Shown: positions 1-12,871, counted from the stretch's first letter. The stretch is DNA of 64,000 nt from Diploscapter coronatus (GCA_964036155.1 OZ038423.1:45089249-45153248); one strand, 5' to 3'. The notes: a model not told the origin generated them from the letters alone. Program-made: numbers and translations.

Positions 1-2435
1 AATCACCCTGCTTTGTACGGCAAACATGCTCTCCATGTGGTTCGCGTTCATATATCAGGTCGGATTATCTTAAAATATTTTTAAGAATCAAATTTAGATG
101 ACATTTTACTCGGCGTTAATGGCAATTGTCGGGAGATACGAGTTTTCCGAGGACTACGTCGACAAAAACAAGATGGAAATCAAAGTTGCGGAGAACAAAG
201 TCAGCATCGCCAGACACCATAGACCACTGACTGTATGTGTTAAAAGGGGAATTTTAAAATAACGAAAGTTTTAGCGCCAGCCATCGAAGTTCCACGAAAC
301 CACCAAGCCCATTATCAGCAAATTCATGCAGCGATACGTCAATGTGATAACGACTCCGATAGTTTTCATCCTGATATTCCTAGCCTACCTTCTCTACTTA
401 GCTTTCAGTATTTATGTAAGATTTAGTTTAATGTATTTAAAAAACAGTCATATTTAGGGTATCACAATCATGAACGTCAATTTGACCGCTCAGAAATTAT
501 TCGCCCTAGACTCGCCCTTGCTTGAGCTGGATGACTTGCGAGTTGGCTACCAAGTGCCCTACTTCTCACTGGCAACTGTGTTCGTCGTCAAACCGGGGAA
601 TCTCTCCGATCCTCAGAGGCTGAATCGACTCAACCAAATGGTTTCTGATTTTGAGCACCTTAAAAGTCCCGATTGGGGCGAGTCATGGGGTCCAGTTGGC
701 ACTAAGTACTTCATCCGTGACTTCGAGACGTTCCAACAGTCATATGGCGAAGAAGACGATGCCGACTTCTTTGGTCCAGACGAGGATGCAGAAACGACAA
801 CGCCGAAGTTGGGCCCGGTAAATTTATCTTAAAATTCGTCCCGACAAGGAAATTTCGAAAGTGTCCCTCTTATCTTTGATTGACTTTTTCACCGTAAGGA
901 TATTTCAATACGCAGATAACGAATCTCTGAAGTCGAAAAGTGCTGACATTCGGTCCTAAGATTAGGATATTGCATTAGGAAAAAACGATTAAATAACGCG
1001 TGAAAACGAGAGAAGGTGCGAATTATCAAAATTTGGGTACACTAACTGACAGCTGTTCCATTCCTCCTATCTGCTCAAATAGCAAAGTCCTGCATTGGGT
1101 GAGCATTCAAAGCAAGATCCCGACCATAAAGCCCGATTTCAGATTCGTCATTAGTGTATCGAAATACTCTTACGGTGAAAAAATCAAGCAAAAATACGAG
1201 AGTTACTTCGCAATTTCCCTTGTGAAATAGAAGATTTAGACCACGACGTTCCACTACAACGACGATGATCTCCAGTACTTCCTGAAATGGCCTGAATTTG
1301 ACTACTGGCAAGGATTCGTCAAACTGAAGGGCGGAGACGGCAATAATACACAGTAGCTTTTTTCTAGAAATTAAGCAAGAGATTGAAATGTTCAGCGAGA
1401 AACAGTTGGATAGATTCTTCTTCACAGCCGGATTTCATGGAAGCGATCTATCAGTTTGGAGGAACCGAGGAAAGATGTTGCATTCCTGGCGAAGTGTGGT
1501 GGACAAATATCCCGAATTCAAACCATCAGTCTATCACGAAGATGGTGTCTTCCTGGACCTGATTGATAACATGTCGACGGATACTACTCAGGTAGCTAGA
1601 ATGATAAATATCGATTTAAAAATGGAACTTTTCAGTCAGTATTTGGTACATTAGCGTGTATGGCCTTAGTCTGCTTTATATTCCTGAACAATCTATTCAC
1701 CGTAGCAATCGCTAGTCTGTCTGTGCTGTCTATTTGCGCAGGTATGGATGTTTCATTACATTTCGCTAAAATAGCTCATTAAGGAATCCTGGGTATACTC
1801 TCCTTGACGGGAACCGACTTGGACCCTATCGTCATGGCTGCGATGATCATTTCAGTCGGATTCAGTGTAGACATACCTGCTCACGTTTCGTATCATTATT
1901 ATCAGGTAAAATCGGCTAGATTTTTGATTAGAAAAGAGATGTTAGTATTTCAGGCGTCGATTCAAGAAGGCCCACTATCAACCCCATCGGATCGCCTAGC
2001 GAACTGCCTATCCTCAGTAGCCTTCCCGGCAGTGCAAGCGGCGTTAAGTACAATGCTGTGTGTATCCAGTCTCTTGTTCGTCAATCTTTACATGGCTGAG
2101 GTCCATTTTTGATCATACATAAATTCTAAAGCTGATTTTTACAGGTCTTTGTCAAAACGATGGTTTTATGCGTGGTCCTCTGCAACCTGCACGGTCTGGT
2201 CTTCCTGCCGGCAATTTTGATCCTTCTGGATTCTATCCGATGGGCTTGTCGACCGAAGGGGGCAGCAGCGCAGAGACCCAGACCCAACGCAGCATCGAAA
2301 CCCAGTTCCGGCGAACGGAGAAAACAGAGGGTCTCAGCTAAGGTAATTTCTTTTAAGGTACGGCATTTCTCTAAAGGATTCATATTTCAGATTCAGCCGG
2401 AAAAGAGTTCAGTCACCGACCGACCCGAAGTCTAA
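1..2435 (+). CDS. Patched-related (PTR) membrane protein, 3' part
   Basis: C-terminal part of a PTR/Patched-family RND transporter-like protein, a large nematode family with a sterol-sensing domain; many members act in cuticle and epithelial biology. Exons read in phase: 1-58, 98-232, 275-415, 458-817, 1240-1330, 1368-1591, 1636-1741, 1784-1905, 1954-2100, 2145-2342, 2391-2435, about 541 residues in the window; the 5' end lies outside. Family marks are the block GFSVDIPAHVSYHYYQ in the second membrane half, the ectodomain block FLKWPEFDYWQGF, and hydrophobic segments either side of a polar ectodomain. The tail after the last membrane segment is basic (RPRPNAASKPSSGERRK). The junction 1330/1368 keeps frame only with a GC donor (AAGG/gcggag). 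The 422-nt intron 818-1239 carries an inverted repeat. The family call is firm; the exact PTR member is not assigned. Confidence 0.9.
848..1225. repeat. Inverted repeat inside a PTR intron
   Basis: Two imperfect arms in opposite orientation, about 848-930 and 1145-1225, share blocks such as TTTTTCACCGTAAG on the + strand and its complement near 1170. Together they form a foldback inside the longest intron of the PTR gene. This looks like a MITE or an old inverted duplication. No transposase is present. Confidence 0.6.
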
Positions 2436-3067
2436 TGGAGTTGCTCAATTTTCCTTGCGATTTTTGAAATCACTTAACCTATTGAACCTCCGATAATAGT
2501 CACTTTCTATGTATTTAAACGTACTCAAAATATGAAGTTATGTTTTTCGATCGATATAATTTATCGATTTTGAGTGCGCTTTGAAATTCTCTTACTGTAT
2601 TAGTACAGTTTTATTTGACGAAACGGGCATTTTTCCTCTATCTAAAGAAATTTACCTGAGTTTGCCATTTCCGACGGTGTAAATATCGTTTATTTCAACA
2701 ATTAAATGGGAGTAAAACATATTTGAAATCAGCGATATCAAATTATACCGTAAATCACTTTAACTTGTTGTACACAATGATATAATATTTGTCCGCGATA
2801 TATTTGATTTTCGTAAATCGTATTTTAATAGGTGTAAAATCTTACGAAAATCAAGATACGCAAGAAAACGAGCTCAACGGATTGTTAGGATCCTCACAAA
2901 TCGATGGTAAATTGAGAGTTGAGTTTTATAGACGATTTTCTTAGGTTTTTTTTTCCCAATTTACCCTAACTTTAACTTGTTCTAATGTCATAATTCGTGT
3001 ATTTGATACATCCATCAATGATGTGATGATAAATGAATTAGTACAAAGTCGAGTTTAAATTAAACAT
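2436..3067. other. Intergenic, tail-to-tail
   Basis: A/T-rich spacer between the stop of the PTR gene (+) and the stop of the acetylcholine receptor gene (-). It must hold both 3' UTRs and polyadenylation sites. No ORF or RNA gene is recognised. Confidence 0.7.
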
Positions 3068-5004
3068 TTATGAAGCTCCTTTCAGGTATTGAATTTTTAT
3101 GCGATCTAAAATTTCATCCTGATCGACTACTTCAAAAACATGGGGGGCTGATAGTAAAATTCCAAGGGTGCCTCCAATAGTAATCCCGGAAAAGACATAG
3201 AGCAATAGACGGTCTATGATCATTGCGCAGTATTTCCAATCCTCTCGAAACTAAAAATCGACAAAATTTACTGACTTTCGCAAAATCACTACCATTTTAT
3301 GCTCGTCTTCGTTCTTCACATGCTCGGTTATGTATTCGATAGCTTCAATCGCTCGGAACGCGTCTAAACTCGTTATTTTACCAAGGATAGCAATTCTTCG
3401 AACTACCTGGTGATAGCGGGTAAAAATGCCGCATTAATGGGTCTATTGGTTTCGGCGGTGAAAGTATTTTCACTTTTGGTTTTCGGATTTGTCTCAGGTA
3501 CCTGGAAGGTTTTCGATTTTTGAATTATTGCTAGTTTTACCGTTCCGCCGAAGCACTAGGACACAGTGGATGATGTTGGGCTTCTTGGGTGAGCGAAAAC
3601 GTTCCAAGCCCCGGGATTTTCCTTTCTTTCTGTGCGGTTATTGCTGCTTTCAATTCTTCAGCTTCTTTACACCACACTGATCGGGGTCTTTGGACGCATA
3701 GGAACTGAGGAATCAGCTAGAATTCCTAGTTTTTGTAAAGTGAAAACGAATTTCAAACAGACCTGGATGAAGAGGAAGCGTACCCACTGAGGCATTCTGT
3801 GCGTTTTGGGGCTGCGGAAGTAGATGTTGATGATTATGACCGTTACCAGGATGGTAATCACGTTCAGTACGAAGGTAAGGAGGAGATATCTGGATTTTTT
3901 TTCAAATCAGATTTTCTTCAAGACAAACTTGGCCATGAGCGGGATTGTGGATGATGTCGGGGGGAGGATCTTCGAGACAAGCAGAAGAAATACGACGATG
4001 GAGAGCAGCACTGATATCGTCAGTGTCATTTTCTCGGTAGAATCGGTGGGCAAAAAGAATACGGCGACGGAGAGCAACGCCATTACAACTGTGGGAATGA
4101 TCAGCACAATCGTGTAGAACAGAGTCTTTCTCCTGAGAAAACGCGGTACTTTTGAGATACTGAAACTTTAAGTACCTTATCTTGACGTGAAACACGACGC
4201 GACTCCTCAGATTCACCAGAGAGGCTGGAGCATCAATCAAGTCCCAGATGGACGAGGCCTGGTACTCGGACAAGTCGATCCATTCAGCCTGGTTAAACTC
4301 CAGCTTGATTTCCTCTTCGTTGTACTGAATTCGATCCTACTTTCGATAAAAATCGAGATTTTACCGTCCAAGACCCGAATACCAAGTCGCAGGATTGCTC
4401 ATCGAACTAAACCTTGTTTATTTCGAAAGTTTGGTTAAAATCGAGATTACCGGAAAATATTCCACGTCGATAATACAGGAGCTCTTGTAGATCGCAGGAG
4501 GCACCCACAACATCGCCCCAGTGTGGTCGATCACCACGTTGCACATGAATGAGACCTCGTAGTTTCCGTCGGCGCTAAATTTTGACACTTTTCAAAGTTT
4601 CTACGCTTTTCTGACTAACTTGTTGAACAGGACTACATCAGGAAGCCTTAAAAGGTAGCTTTAAGAGATCTTGAAGATTTTTACAAGACTTACCAAACCT
4701 TATCAGGAGAAACTCGGATTTGTCGAATATCCCCATAGTTGACTGGCGACCACTTCATCTGGTAATCGTACCATCGTAAAGTTAGCCAGACATTGGTGTG
4801 CATGACTTGGTCCCTTTCGTCAACGTTAATCAAAAATACTAACTGTAAGGTGATTTTCACGATGACAGGAAGATCAGTAGCATTCTTTATCGGCTGAATC
4901 AGCGAATTATAGCCTCGGAATAAAGTGTACATGAGATTTTCTTCATCGTCTGAGGCTTGGACTTGGCAGATGAAGTATAATGAGATCAGTAAATACATTG
5001 GCAT
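3068..5004 (-). CDS. Nicotinic acetylcholine receptor subunit, non-alpha (UNC-29/LEV-1 type)
   Basis: A Cys-loop ligand-gated cation channel subunit, expected in the postsynaptic membrane of muscle or neurons. Exons, in order of translation: 4694-5004, 4620-4646, 4451-4574, 4365-4406, 4176-4324, 3929-4132, 3763-3889, 3541-3716, 3407-3501, 3293-3363, 3068-3250; 502 residues, the family's usual length. Seen in order: signal peptide ([17 protein letters not shown]), ligand-binding domain, the Cys-loop ([15 protein letters not shown]), TM1-TM3, TM2 with EKMTL before it and SKILPPTS after it (the Glu ring of cation channels), a cytoplasmic loop, and TM4 near the C-terminus. Loop C has no adjacent Cys pair, so it is a non-alpha subunit that needs an alpha partner. 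The call to UNC-29/LEV-1 rather than ACR-2/ACR-3 is by impression. Confidence 0.93.
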
Positions 5005-5897
5005 AATTTTAGTCCTGATAGTCCTGAAACAGAAATTGATACTTTTGTCAAAAATAATATAGGCATCAGAAGCTAATGTTAGTGTAGGGATTAGTCAGGA
5101 CGCTAATGGGCCATTCTTTCCCCACCTAATGATGATGACCAAATAACGTGCATGAAAGAGCTTCTGAGATTTCATAGAATAAGAAAAGGGGTGGCCAATA
5201 AAAATTCGATTATTCTTTTCCAGAGACTTGGCCTAAAAGTAAATCGATACTTTGGCATGTATAAAATAAGGAATGCCAAAGATTTGGTTATCCTTAGGGG
5301 TTGGACCTTTCTTTCACTAATGTTTCATGCTTGATTTCTTCTATTCTCTTTGATTTTGACAATACACTATGGGAGAGGATATATTATAGCTGAAAATCAA
5401 TTGAAATTGGATATCCTAAGATAAATAGGGATTTGCTATGGGTCTAAATGGGCATATCTTGAAAAGCATTGCAAATTTAACGATAAAACTTTATTTTCTT
5501 CACTACTTGGCTAAGACCTCTACAAAAAACTAAAATGATAAAACTTCAGCAAAAAATCATCCAATACATATGAAATCAAAGAAATTAAGTGATGAGAGAT
5601 TTATTCTTACATCAAAAACCGACATTCTTTTCTGGATAAAAATGAGCACTAAAACTGCTACTTCCTAAGTAAAAAATATTTTTGACTAGAAGGAGTCAAA
5701 TTTCTGCAAATAGGAGACTAAAATTATGAAAACTTCATTGGTAAAAAGGGTGATATCGACCAGCGTTTAGACAGGGTGAATTACTAAAAAAATGAACCCG
5801 GTGAGAGAAAAACTACGGTTTATAAAATTGGGGGTGCTTTAGTGTGATTTTTAACGGGAAATTGCGGGGTTTGTCCGATTTTGCTCGGTTTTGTCAT
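5005..5897. other. Intergenic
   Basis: A/T-rich sequence between the start of the acetylcholine receptor gene and the stop of pyruvate kinase, both on the minus strand. It should hold the receptor's promoter and the 3' UTR of pyruvate kinase. Short ORFs here show no recognisable protein. Confidence 0.6.
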
Positions 5898-8800
5898 CTA
5901 GTTGGCAGTGATGATGCGCAGGGTGTTGGTATAGCCGGCTCCTGAATTTAACTATTTATCTATTCATTTTTAAAGTTAGAAAGTTATAGATTTCCAAAAT
6001 ATCATCTAAACTTTCAGGTTATAGCTTTAAAAAGACTAAAATACTCAATTACCAACTGTGGTAACAAAATAGGTTTAAAATAGCTTACCCTGTTTCCATC
6101 CAGTGACGACGACCAGCAGATCGCCCTTGTGAATGAAGCCCCTGTCCTTGCCGACATCGATGGCGTTATTGATGCGATTGTCCACGTCCGTCGGCCAGTC
6201 CACGTCCCGAGACTGATTGTAGAAGATCGGGAATATGCCTCTGAAAAACAATCACCGATTATTCAAATTGATATGTTATCATTTTTATCAGTCAGTTCTG
6301 ATATTTTCTCATCGCCTTAGTTTACCTGTACAAATGAAGCTGCCTGCAAACGCCCTCGTCTCTCGAGATGGTCATGATCGGAACCGGAGGCTTGTAGCGC
6401 GAGCACTGGATTGCGGATCTGACATTATTGATTATCAGTTTATCACTAATGATAAAAACTAGTTATAGAAAAAGTAATAAAGGTCGATATTATGTTATAA
6501 GAAATGTTCTAGATTACTATAACTTTAATATTAATAGAAAAAGTTCAGTTTAGTTCATGATAAAATGATAAATAGCTAGGTAAGCTGTAAATATGTTTAC
6601 CTGCCAGTCGTCGTGATGATGATAATCGAGCTGGCGTGGCATGAGACCGCAGCCGAGACGGCGGCAATTGCGATGGTTTGGGTCATATCCGTGGGCTTGG
6701 GGGTGTTGAACAGCAACTCCTCAAACAGCTTACGCTGATAGATTGCTGCTTCGGCCTCCTGAAATATGCCAAACTAAAAAATATGTTAATTTATAACATA
6801 CATTAATTAAAATAACTTGTAACAGTAGTAATTTACAGCAATGCGCTAATTTCTACCTTGCATATGAAGTGCATGATCTTGAGCGCTTCGAGCGGGTAGT
6901 CGCCCTTCGCCGTCTCTCCCGAGAGCATCACGCAGTCCGCTCCGTCCAGGACCTGGAAATCCAAGTTTTATTTCAGCCTGTTTTACCCCCATGCTTTAAC
7001 ATCGAATTAATGATATTGCAATTATTATTCTTAAAATTTCAGATATTCCACTGTTGTCAAGCCTATTCTTAATTATGGATTTATAAAATCTTTCATCAAT
7101 GATAATAAAAATGTCCGAATTTCTACACAGATCCAATTACAAGTAGTTGGATCAGTGTCAAATAAACCCGGCTTCAATCTCGGGACAACTTAGCACAATC
7201 CCATCTTCGAATAAAACAGGTGACTGTGACTCTGTGCCCCATTCTCATTCTGAATCTTTTTGGTCTATCGTACTACCTCATTCTGAATCTTTTTGGTCTA
7301 TCGTACTACCACTAGGCTATGACACTATCTTTCCCTCTTTCGAAAAATCTCAGAGAATAATAGTGGATCTTGAAAAATAATTAAATCTACACACGTAAAA
7401 TATAAATGATTTTTCCGCAAAAAATTCTAATTCAAATTCTCTATCAATTAGACTATCATGACATTTTTATAGAGGAAAAATAGTCTTTACCGCATTGGCG
7501 ACATCACTGCCCTCTGCACGAGTAGGACGCGGCTTTTTCACCATCGACTCCAACATTTGCGTGGCGCAAATCACGGGCTTGCCCGCCAAGTTGCACTTGG
7601 CGATGAGCATCTGAATTTCGAATTTTGGCAAAAATTGGGAACCCGAAAAAGCTTTAAACCTTCCTAAAATTAAACATTTCTTGCAAAAACCCTGAATTCA
7701 GATTCGAAATTTCAGATAAAATTAAAAGGCACGAATTTAACTAATTGAGCCATTCAACCATAATTTACCTTCTGAGCGAGGAAGACCTTCTCTGCGGGAA
7801 TCTCAATTCCCAAGTCACCTCGGGCGACCATCACTCCATCTGCCTCCATGATGATTTCATCGGCACGATCCATGCCCTCCTGAAATCATTCTTTTAGTTT
7901 GACTATCTCAGGCGTTAATTTTAAAGATAGGCTACACACATTGCTAACGTATCGCAGCATTATGGCTCAGAAAGTAATGTTAAACACTAAGACTCAAGTT
8001 CTTCTTTCTTTATAAAATAGTACCTGGTTCTCGATCTTAGCGATGATCTTGATGTGCTTGCCTTTCTCGCCAAGCACCTAAATATGTCAATTTTCAAAAA
8101 TTTGGCTTGTCTAATTTTTAACCTTTCTGATAGTCTTAATTCCCTCAGCGCTTCGGATGAACGACGCGAAAATCATGTCGACTCCCTGCTCAACACCAAA
8201 CTGGAGGTCCTGAAATAGAATAATAAGAGTTGAAAAGAAAAGAATCCAGCCTTCATGTCCTTCTCCGAAACCGCGGGCAGATCCACAATGGTGCCAGGCA
8301 GATTAACTCCCTTCCTGCTGCCGAGCATGCCACCGTTCTCGACGGTGCACACGACCGTATCCTCGGTGGTTTCGTCCACGATCAACGAAATCAGACCGTC
8401 GTCCACGTAGACTCGAGAACCAGGAGAAACCACCTGCAAAGAATAAGCTCTCAGGTAAAACTATTTTTTCCTCCAATTAAAAATCTAAATATTCTGTTCA
8501 AGGAAAAATAAAAGCTAAAGAGAAATTTGGTGTTTAAAAAAGTTTAATCCAACCTTGCTGATGTTCTTGTAGTCGACGTACAGGTTGACGGCGGTGCCCG
8601 ATTCCTGGAACTTCGGGTCTGTGGTGAGGCGGATCGAGCCGCCCTTGATCAGCTCGATTTCGGCCGTAGCACCTCCCGCGAGAAGTCCCGTTCTGATTTC
8701 GGGTCCTTTCGTGTCCAGAGCAATCCCGATAGAGCGAGAATCGCTGAATGATTCCGCAGCGACACGCACGTTCGCGATCGTTCCCGCGTGGTACTGCAAA

Positions 8801-11096
8801 TTAGCATATTTGATAAGAAATGATAAAGTACGAAAGTAATTGATAAAACTACTGATAGAGATTGATAAGTGATAAGAAATGATAAGACCCAACCTCGTGA
8901 GAGCCGTGCGAAAAGTTGAGCCTGGCGATGTTCATGCCATTCAAGATCATCTGCTGCAGCATCTCGACGCTCGCACATGCCGGACCTGGAAATAATCGAT
9001 AATTATGATTTTTTTATTAGTTTGCCAGAAATTATCACTCTTCTTATTAGCTATTTTATTTTTTTTCAAAATTGTTTTTATCACTTATTTTATAATTCCT
9101 ATCAAAACTATTATTATCTCTTATCAAGTGTTTCAATTTTTATCACTTTCCATGAAAAATGATAGAACAATAAAACTGAATTTCATTCTAGTCCAAGCAA
9201 TCTCTGAAACGTCAGGTCATCAATTTTTCACGTGAACATTTTTCAAATAACACGGGAGAAATCTTTTCTTTTCCACTTTTCCCGAGTTTAAAAACGCGCT
9301 ACACTCCTGCCTTGTGCCCTTTGACGCAGATAACCAGAGTTGCAGGGAGAAAGGGAGAAAAGGGAGGCGAAGAAATTCAATAATTTTCTTATTTTCATAC
9401 AAAACATTAGCATTTTCCCATAGAAAAATGGTATTTTGAAAGGAAGTGTTTTTTCTTGGATTGAAAAATTAGTTTACATTTTTCATTAAAAAAACAAAAA
9501 ATTTTACCGATAGTGCAGATAATGCCGGTCTTGCGGACCAAGTGGGGCGGCTCGCGAATGTCCAGTCTGCTCAGGTGCTCCAGGTAGGTCGTCGCCGGCG
9601 ATGTATCCACTTTCTGCTCCTGTCTGAAATTATTCTTGTATTTTGAATTTTCATAAATCTATTATGGGCTCTTATTCCCCGTTTCAAGATCTATAATTTG
9701 ATACCGAATTTGAAATGGCCAATTTCAGTCAAACAGAAGCCTTAGATAAGTCTAGGGTTTATTTTCGCTGATCTAGAGAAGTCTTGTGTAAGATTTTCTC
9801 AAAAGTCCTACAATTCTCTTAGTATCAAATTTTATAAGGGTCGAGTTCAGATCAAACACAAGTCCTGGGTAGGTCTAGGATTGATTTTTCTTCAATTTTT
9901 CATTGATTCGCGATTTTTCGTGATGTTTGAACGCAGGAATGAAGGAGTGATTCTTGAAGAGGTGTTTGGCGTAGTTTCTCAGCCGCGGCGATCGAGAGGA
10001 CGACATTTTAGAGGCGCGCATAAGAAATAAGGAGCTATAGCTTCTTTTAAAGAAAATTCAAACTTCTTCAAAACTTTCAGAATTTCGTAACTCCTAAAAT
10101 GGAGTAGAAATTGCGTCATCGTAAGGTTTGCATCATGCTGGTGAAATTTATCAAAGGATTGGAAGAAAAATAAGATTTTCAGAAAAGGATGAAAGAACAT
10201 TCGATATCAATCAATTCCCAGGCTAAGTGATAGGATATTATTTTCCAAATAAAAAATCCAAAATGAAAAGGATTAAAAAATTTTCCGAAAAAAGGCCACT
10301 TACTGATCACCACAAGCACCATCGAGCTCTTTTTTCCACGCGATATCGTCCATTTTTTAGATTTTGTTTAGAAATTCGATAGAATTTGCCAATCTTTAGA
10401 GATCTCACTCTTTCTCTCTCGGTATTAGAATGGGGGAGAGTTAGGCGAAAGCTGGCTTGAGAAAGAGCAGACGAGAGAGCAGAGCTTTTCGAGAGGGAGG
10501 AAAAGAGACAGAGAGCCGCCGCGGTCAATAGCAAAAGCAGCTGCGCTGTGTGAGAAAAACGCGAAAAACTGAACGGGATACAAAACGAAAGAAAACAAGA
10601 CTATTTAAATCATTTTTTGAGTTAGTTCAGACTCCGACGTAAAACTTTGAAGATTTTTGCCGGAGTTTGATAATTTTATGATATTTTCAATGAAAAATCG
10701 GGAGAACCTTCATCACTTTTCTAAGTATTCTGGCACCGACAAAATGATTCTGAGGTCGGGATTTTTAAACCCAACAAAAATGTCGGAGTTTCAAATTTAC
10801 TCACATGTAGGATCCAGTGTGCTCCTCTTCAATAGTCATCTTCCTGACGAGCTTTCCTACGCGGTGAGAGGCCGGCACTTTCCGAGGCTCCGGCACCTGA
10901 TCCGAAGACTCACCGGTGGCCTAAAATTCTCAAATATCCTGTGCCGTGTAAATCCGTTTTCAAGGTCTATAATTCAAAATGTAGGAAATTTAAAACTCAC
11001 CTCCTCATGCTGACCGTGCTCCAAATGCAGCATTTCAGCGACTTTATGTTCGAATTCCCCGACTTTGTTCTGCATTTTCACGACGAAATTATCCAT
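5898..11096 (-). CDS. pyk: Pyruvate kinase
   Basis: Glycolytic pyruvate kinase: phosphoenolpyruvate plus ADP to pyruvate plus ATP, in the cytosol. Core exons, in order of translation: 9508-9623, 8894-8985, 8554-8793, 8251-8433, 8123-8209, 8024-8077, 7769-7879, 7491-7610, 6857-6952, 6601-6758, 6326-6418, 6089-6240, 5898-5941. Family blocks: [25 protein letters not shown], the K+/Mg2+ and active-site blocks ([23 protein letters not shown]), ATQMLESM, and [18 protein letters not shown]; the C-terminal domain ends in [14 protein letters not shown]. Different first exons give about 585 residues (11001-11096 plus 10805-10920) or 531 residues (10304-10353); the shorter form is the usual family length. 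The junction 8251/8209 needs a GC donor (AAG/gctgga). All exons join in phase and all catalytic blocks are intact. Confidence 0.97.
7244..7309. repeat. Perfect 33-bp tandem duplication in a pyruvate kinase intron
   Basis: Two adjacent identical 33-base units, 7244-7276 and 7277-7309, each starting CTCATTCTGAATC. Because the copies are identical the duplication is probably recent. It lies in the 538-nt intron between exons 7491-7610 and 6857-6952. Confidence 0.9.
9933..10006 (-). other. Possible third pyruvate kinase first exon
   Basis: An ATG at 10006 opens a frame beginning [18 protein letters not shown] weak donor (gttcaa, exon end 9933) would place it in the same phase 2 as the other two first exons. 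The frame otherwise ends at a stop after 43 codons, so this may be a chance ORF. Confidence 0.3.
10304..10353 (-). other. Pyruvate kinase short first exon (isoform b)
   Basis: A 50-nt exon encoding [17 protein letters not shown] with a perfect gtaagt donor in phase 2, so it splices in frame to the shared exon 9508-9623. It gives a 531-residue enzyme of standard size. Its own promoter must lie between it and the upstream long exons. Confidence 0.75.
10805..11096 (-). other. Pyruvate kinase long first exons (isoform a)
   Basis: Exons 11001-11096 and 10805-10920 encode about 70 residues ([18 protein letters not shown]..., then [16 protein letters not shown]...), ending in phase 2 at a gtgagt donor, which is exactly the phase needed by the first core exon. 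They add an acidic/basic, probably partly helical N-terminal extension to the enzyme. The TTTTCAG just before the first exon may be a trans-splice acceptor or a 5' UTR intron end. Confidence 0.7.
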
Positions 11097-11999
11097 GGTC
11101 AAAGTTTGACGTCGATTCCGAGCCTGAAAATTTTAAATCACAAGACCAAAACAAGACAAACAATCAGAATCACGATGTTTTCGATAAAAAAAACTGCCAA
11201 AACACGAAGTGAACTGGAATTAAATGAAGCGAAAGAAGGGAGAAAAGGGTGCGCAAGTTGAGAGACAAATCAAAGGCCGATCGATAGAGCAAAAACTTTG
11301 AGGACGGACCTCGAAATTTAAGAGTTCTCGAAATTCCTAAGAAAAAATGACACCATCCCAATTTCACTGAGAAAAGAACGCCATTGAAAATAATGAGCAA
11401 GTGTTCGAAATGCAATCGAAAAAAATGAGAGAAAAAAGTAATGAATTGAACAAAAGATCGAAAAATCAATCGATAAGCCTTAGCGAGATGGAAAAGAGCC
11501 AGAAAATTGGGAAAAGGCAATCAAATTTGACAAAAAAACTGAAAAGAAGCGGAGGTTTTCAACTCTTTGAAAGGTTAAAGAATGAGAATGCCATTTTTGA
11601 GAGAGAATCTTCCCAGGTTTGGGGCGGGACTTGCCCGTTTTCGTTTCTTTTCTCATAGCCATTCACTCCTTTAGCTCACTCACTTGGAAAATAACTAATC
11701 TCGAGAAATTTTCAAGCAACCGAAATGGCCGGCTTGACCTCAGTCGAGGAAAAATCAAACTTTAACTTGAACTGAAGAATTTTCACGATCGAACTTGAAT
11801 TGAACTGAACTTCTAGCAAGTTCGAAGTTCAGTTCGTACAATCCTGATTAAAAGGAATACTTATTTCAGCTACAATTATCCTTCATCACTCTTGGATGTC
11901 TTCGAGAGTTGTCTGTATCATGTGCATTGAAATTAAATTATTATTTCATTTTATTGAATAAAACTTCTGTATGAAATCTGAGATTACTATAACTAAACT
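11097..11999. other. Intergenic, upstream of pyruvate kinase
   Basis: Spacer between pyruvate kinase and the 3' end of the kelch fragment, both on the minus strand. It should contain the promoter of the long pyruvate kinase isoform. It holds a perfect 12-bp inverted repeat (11802-11813 GAACTGAACTTC and 11824-11835) and no recognisable gene. Confidence 0.6.
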
Positions 12000-12871
12000 T
12001 CATGTTATGTCAATTTTTCCAACTTCGCGCCACTCATTCGCTTGTGGATCGTATTCCTCGATTGAATTATTAATTTTATATAGTGTTTCACGTCTAAGTT
12101 AACAAATATTTCGTACCAAGATATGCAAAATCTCAGCTCACCCTCCGATTGCATACAATTCTCCGTTAGCGACAATGAGCGAATGATCGGATCTTGCATA
12201 ATTCATACCAGCGATTTGAGAAATTCTACTGTCAACTGAAGCTGAGGGGTCGAAGCACAGACAGGATTTTAACGCTTGACCACTAAATATATAATGATGC
12301 ATTATTTTCATACAAAATTAACAACCCCGATCCTCCAGTTATGTAAATTTTTCCATTTAACGATGCAACTCCGAAACTACCTTGTTCTAGAAGCTCACCG
12401 ACTTCAATCCACTTCCGCTCCTCATCTGATAATCGATATATCTTTTCATTATCTTCTCCATCAATAACTGAATATCCATAATTACAATAATGAAAATGCT
12501 ATATTGTGACCGTATAACATTCCATCGCATGTTATTGTTTGAGCACGTTTAATTGGAAGAGGAAAAGCAGGTCCTGTTTGCCACTTTCCGCCTATTAAAA
12601 CCTGAATAAATTATTTCATGGACTTTCATTCGATCTTCTTACATCAACTCGATTCGTATCTTCCCCTGTTTCAAGATTTTTTTTCCAAACAAATAATACA
12701 ATTTGTCTTTGAAATAGGCCACAGATGCATCTCCACGCCATTCAGGAGGATCTGGGCCTGTAAAATTCTTTGAATCTATCATTAATGGATTTGTTGAGCA
12801 GACCTCTTGAAATTTGTCGAGTATTCAAGTAATATATTTCAAATGATTTATTTTCATTGAAAAATAAGCAA
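12000..12871 (-). pseudogene. Kelch-repeat protein fragment, 5' truncated and frameshifted
   Basis: Exons 12804-12871, 12643-12757, 12511-12601, 12326-12467, 12142-12282 and 12000-12093 encode consecutive kelch blades (MLYVIDG, KIYITGG, ELYAIGG, SIEEYDPQANEWREVGKID) of the KLHL type, where the propeller binds ubiquitin-ligase substrates. No BTB or BACK domain and no start codon are present: the first visible exon begins only 46 bases below the stop of the next gene (12917). Exon 12643-12757 changes frame at an A8 tract (T8 at 12677-12684 on +): upstream the frame reads KLYYLFGKK, downstream the correct frame reads ETGEDTNRVD. One more A would restore continuity, so it is either a sequencing or assembly slip or a true frameshift in a decaying copy. 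All other junctions keep phase. Confidence 0.65.

Noticed and set aside
3902..4273. 123-codon minus ORF across the acetylcholine receptor TM region
   Set aside because: It reads through an intron in the wrong frame; the receptor frame with TM1-TM3 needs the 43-nt intron ending at 4133.
12276..12467. + strand ORF over the kelch exons
   Set aside because: Antisense shadow of the kelch blades.
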